A stretch of 64,000 bases of DNA from CAMWXW01 sp051650105 (GTDB taxonomy: Bacteria > Desulfobacterota > Desulfovibrionia > Desulfovibrionales > Desulfovibrionaceae): NCBI GenBank assembly GCA_051650105.1, contig JBOFIJ010000012.1, forward strand, positions 1 to 64,000, given 5' to 3'. Position 1 is the stretch's first letter, and each line of letters opens with the position of its first letter. A program made the translations under genes and the position numbers. The notes below the pieces were generated by a model, which saw only the letters and a list, made by a program, of their open reading frames with translations, was not told where the DNA came from and ran no database searches. Positions 62,877-64,000 of this stretch are shown one piece after another.

Positions 62877-64000
62877 TTAAAATAAAGATGATAACTTCAT
62901 CTTACAAAAAATCTCCCCCTCCTGCTCTTCAAAGCTACTATATGATGATGCTATTTGAAATAATTCCTGCAAGCTAATATTACTCTCTTCTTTTCCTTCC
63001 ATAATATAATTAATTATTCTTGGTGAAAGATAAGCCAGATTCAAATATTTATATACGGTGCGATGCGCTATATGCTCTTGTTTACGAATATCATGGATAC
63101 TCATTCCACTTTCATAGAGCTTCTTATATCTCCAAGCATAAGCAAGAGCTTTTATGAATCTATTAGCATTCTCTGTTTTTGTTAATATTGAAGTTTCTCC
63201 TCCGTTATATCTATTAGTCGCAATGCCTTTACTTATATAAATAAACTTTTCAATCACTAGATATTTGTTATCTGTACTTATATATGAATTTAACATTTCT
63301 TTTGATTTTATATTCAATTGTTCACATCGAAAAGGCTCTAAGTAGTCTGCCTTCTCAATATTAATAAAATATAACAATTTATTTTCATAATAAATCACCT
63401 TTTCTATCATTGATCGTATTATATTCAAACTATACTCTACTTGCTTAAATGCTAGGCGTGTTGCTTCTGGCAATGCTTTCATATTAGAATCTAAAAATTC
63501 TTGTATTACATCGCATGTTATTTTTTCTATGTCTCCTGCTGGTAAATAACACCCTTGTAACGCATAGTAGCGATACTTCTTTTGTTTTTTCGATGCTCTT
63601 TGATTTTTAAATATATTCCCTTGAGTATCTTGTATTTTTTTGTCTAATAAAAATGTCCCATAATTACATGGAACATCTCCACGGTTATTATTTGCAGAGA
63701 GTTTTTCTTGGACTGCATAAAATAACTTTTTACTAATAATCCCCTCATGGACACCATTATATACTAACCCTTCTTTTTTATTACTCACTTTTCCTATGTA
63801 CAAAGGCTCTCGTAATATTCGATTCAACACTGTTGTTGATAGCATTCCTGCTTCTTTACCAAGGCTTTTATTCCTTTTTCTCTGCTTTACTCGAATCCCT
63901 TCATTATACACTCGCTCTTGTAAATCTAATAAAGAGCTGGAGTCTAAATATGTTTCAAAAATATATTGAACTTGCTTTGCCTCCTCTTTATTAATCACAA
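62877..64000 (-). CDS. Large serine recombinase, C-terminal part (cut by window edge)
   Basis: At least 373 residues of a large serine recombinase. Visible are the end of the linker into the recombinase domain (NKEEAKQVQYIFETYLDSSS), the recombinase domain (STTVLNRILREPLYIGKVSNKKEGLVYNGVHEGIISKKLF, split here only for description) and a C-terminal HTH-like QEHIAHRTVYKYLNLAYLSPRIINYIMEGKE. The cysteine zinc ribbon of many relatives is not seen. The catalytic N-terminal resolvase domain must lie beyond 64000, so the Met at 63998 is probably internal. It likely marks an integrated element to the right. Confidence 0.8.
   Translation of the reverse strand, partial: VINKEEAKQVQYIFETYLDSSSLLDLQERVYNEGIRVKQRKRNKSLGKEAGMLSTTVLNRILREPLYIGKVSNKKEGLVYNGVHEGIISKKLFYAVQEKLSANNNRGDVPCNYGTFLLDKKIQDTQGNIFKNQRASKKQKKYRYYALQGCYLPAGDIEKITCDVIQEFLDSNMKALPEATRLAFKQVEYSLNIIRSMIEKVIYYENKLLYFINIEKADYLEPFRCEQLNIKSKEMLNSYISTDNKYLVIEKFIYISKGIATNRYNGGETSILTKTENANRFIKALAYAWRYKKLYESGMSIHDIRKQEHIAHRTVYKYLNLAYLSPRIINYIMEGKEESNISLQELFQIASSYSSFEEQEGEIFCKMKLSSLF

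Overview
The window is strongly AT-rich bacterial chromosome from a Gram-negative, flagellated organism. The gene set is outer-membrane biology (MlaA/MlaC, autotransporter, LPS heptose epimerase), peptidoglycan synthesis (MurB, MurC, MurJ), a hook-region flagellar operon (fliK-flgD-flgE), K+ uptake (TrkA/TrkH) and DNA repair or uptake genes. Several proteins look most like Desulfovibrionaceae versions: an adenylate kinase with a cysteine-containing LID placed directly after tilS, a PlsC-type acyltransferase with FPQ-x-TR and HX4E motifs, and the dprA-xerC pair. Long gene-poor gaps, pseudogenes (prs, a TrlF-type gene, a paralogue of a giant gene, a frameshifted FkbM methyltransferase) and likely host-directed surface or secreted proteins suggest a genome in reduction. 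A host-associated relative such as Lawsonia fits best. This placement is inference from recognition, not from a database search.

Layout. 0.3-2.7 kb: MBOAT plus SGNH O-acetylation pair (minus). 2.9-6 kb: dprA-xerC, terminator, trmL. 7-10 kb: murJ-manC. 10.7-13 kb: murC-murB (minus). 13.3-15.3 kb: a lone phage structural gene, convergent with mlaC-mlaA. 17.7-20 kb: a glycosyltransferase/methyltransferase operon with a broken FkbM gene. 20.3-23.3 kb: an autotransporter. 23.6-24.7 kb: mutY. 24.7-25.8 kb: a gap containing a decayed copy of part of the giant gene. 25.8-27.5 kb: tilS and adk in one uninterrupted frame. 28-32 kb: PlsC-like acyltransferase, CbpA-type DnaJ, KefB-like antiporter. 32.3-39.8 kb: a giant, lysine-poor, helical protein of 2493 residues. 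40-41.5 kb: cvpA and a small conserved gene separated by a 226-bp tandem repeat. 41.6-53.2 kb: hldD, then minus-strand ftsA, galE, a DEAD-box helicase, a secreted protein, aspartokinase, tsaE, a GNAT gene, trkH, trkA and rpsT. 53.3-57.5 kb: fliK-flgD-flgE. 58-61.7 kb: prs remnant and a secreted VCBS-repeat adhesin-like protein. 62-64 kb: tRNA-Ser(GGA), a truncated TrlF-type defence gene and a large serine recombinase running off the end.

The most notable signals are: (i) the giant lysine-poor modular protein and its decayed paralogue; (ii) four genes (murJ, mutY, tilS, plsC-like) whose sigma70-type -10 box sits only 6-8 nt before the start codon with no Shine-Dalgarno, which predicts leaderless mRNAs; (iii) loss of the stop codon between tilS and adk; (iv) a one-base break in a T7/A7 tract in an FkbM methyltransferase; (v) a tandem triplication at a gene junction.
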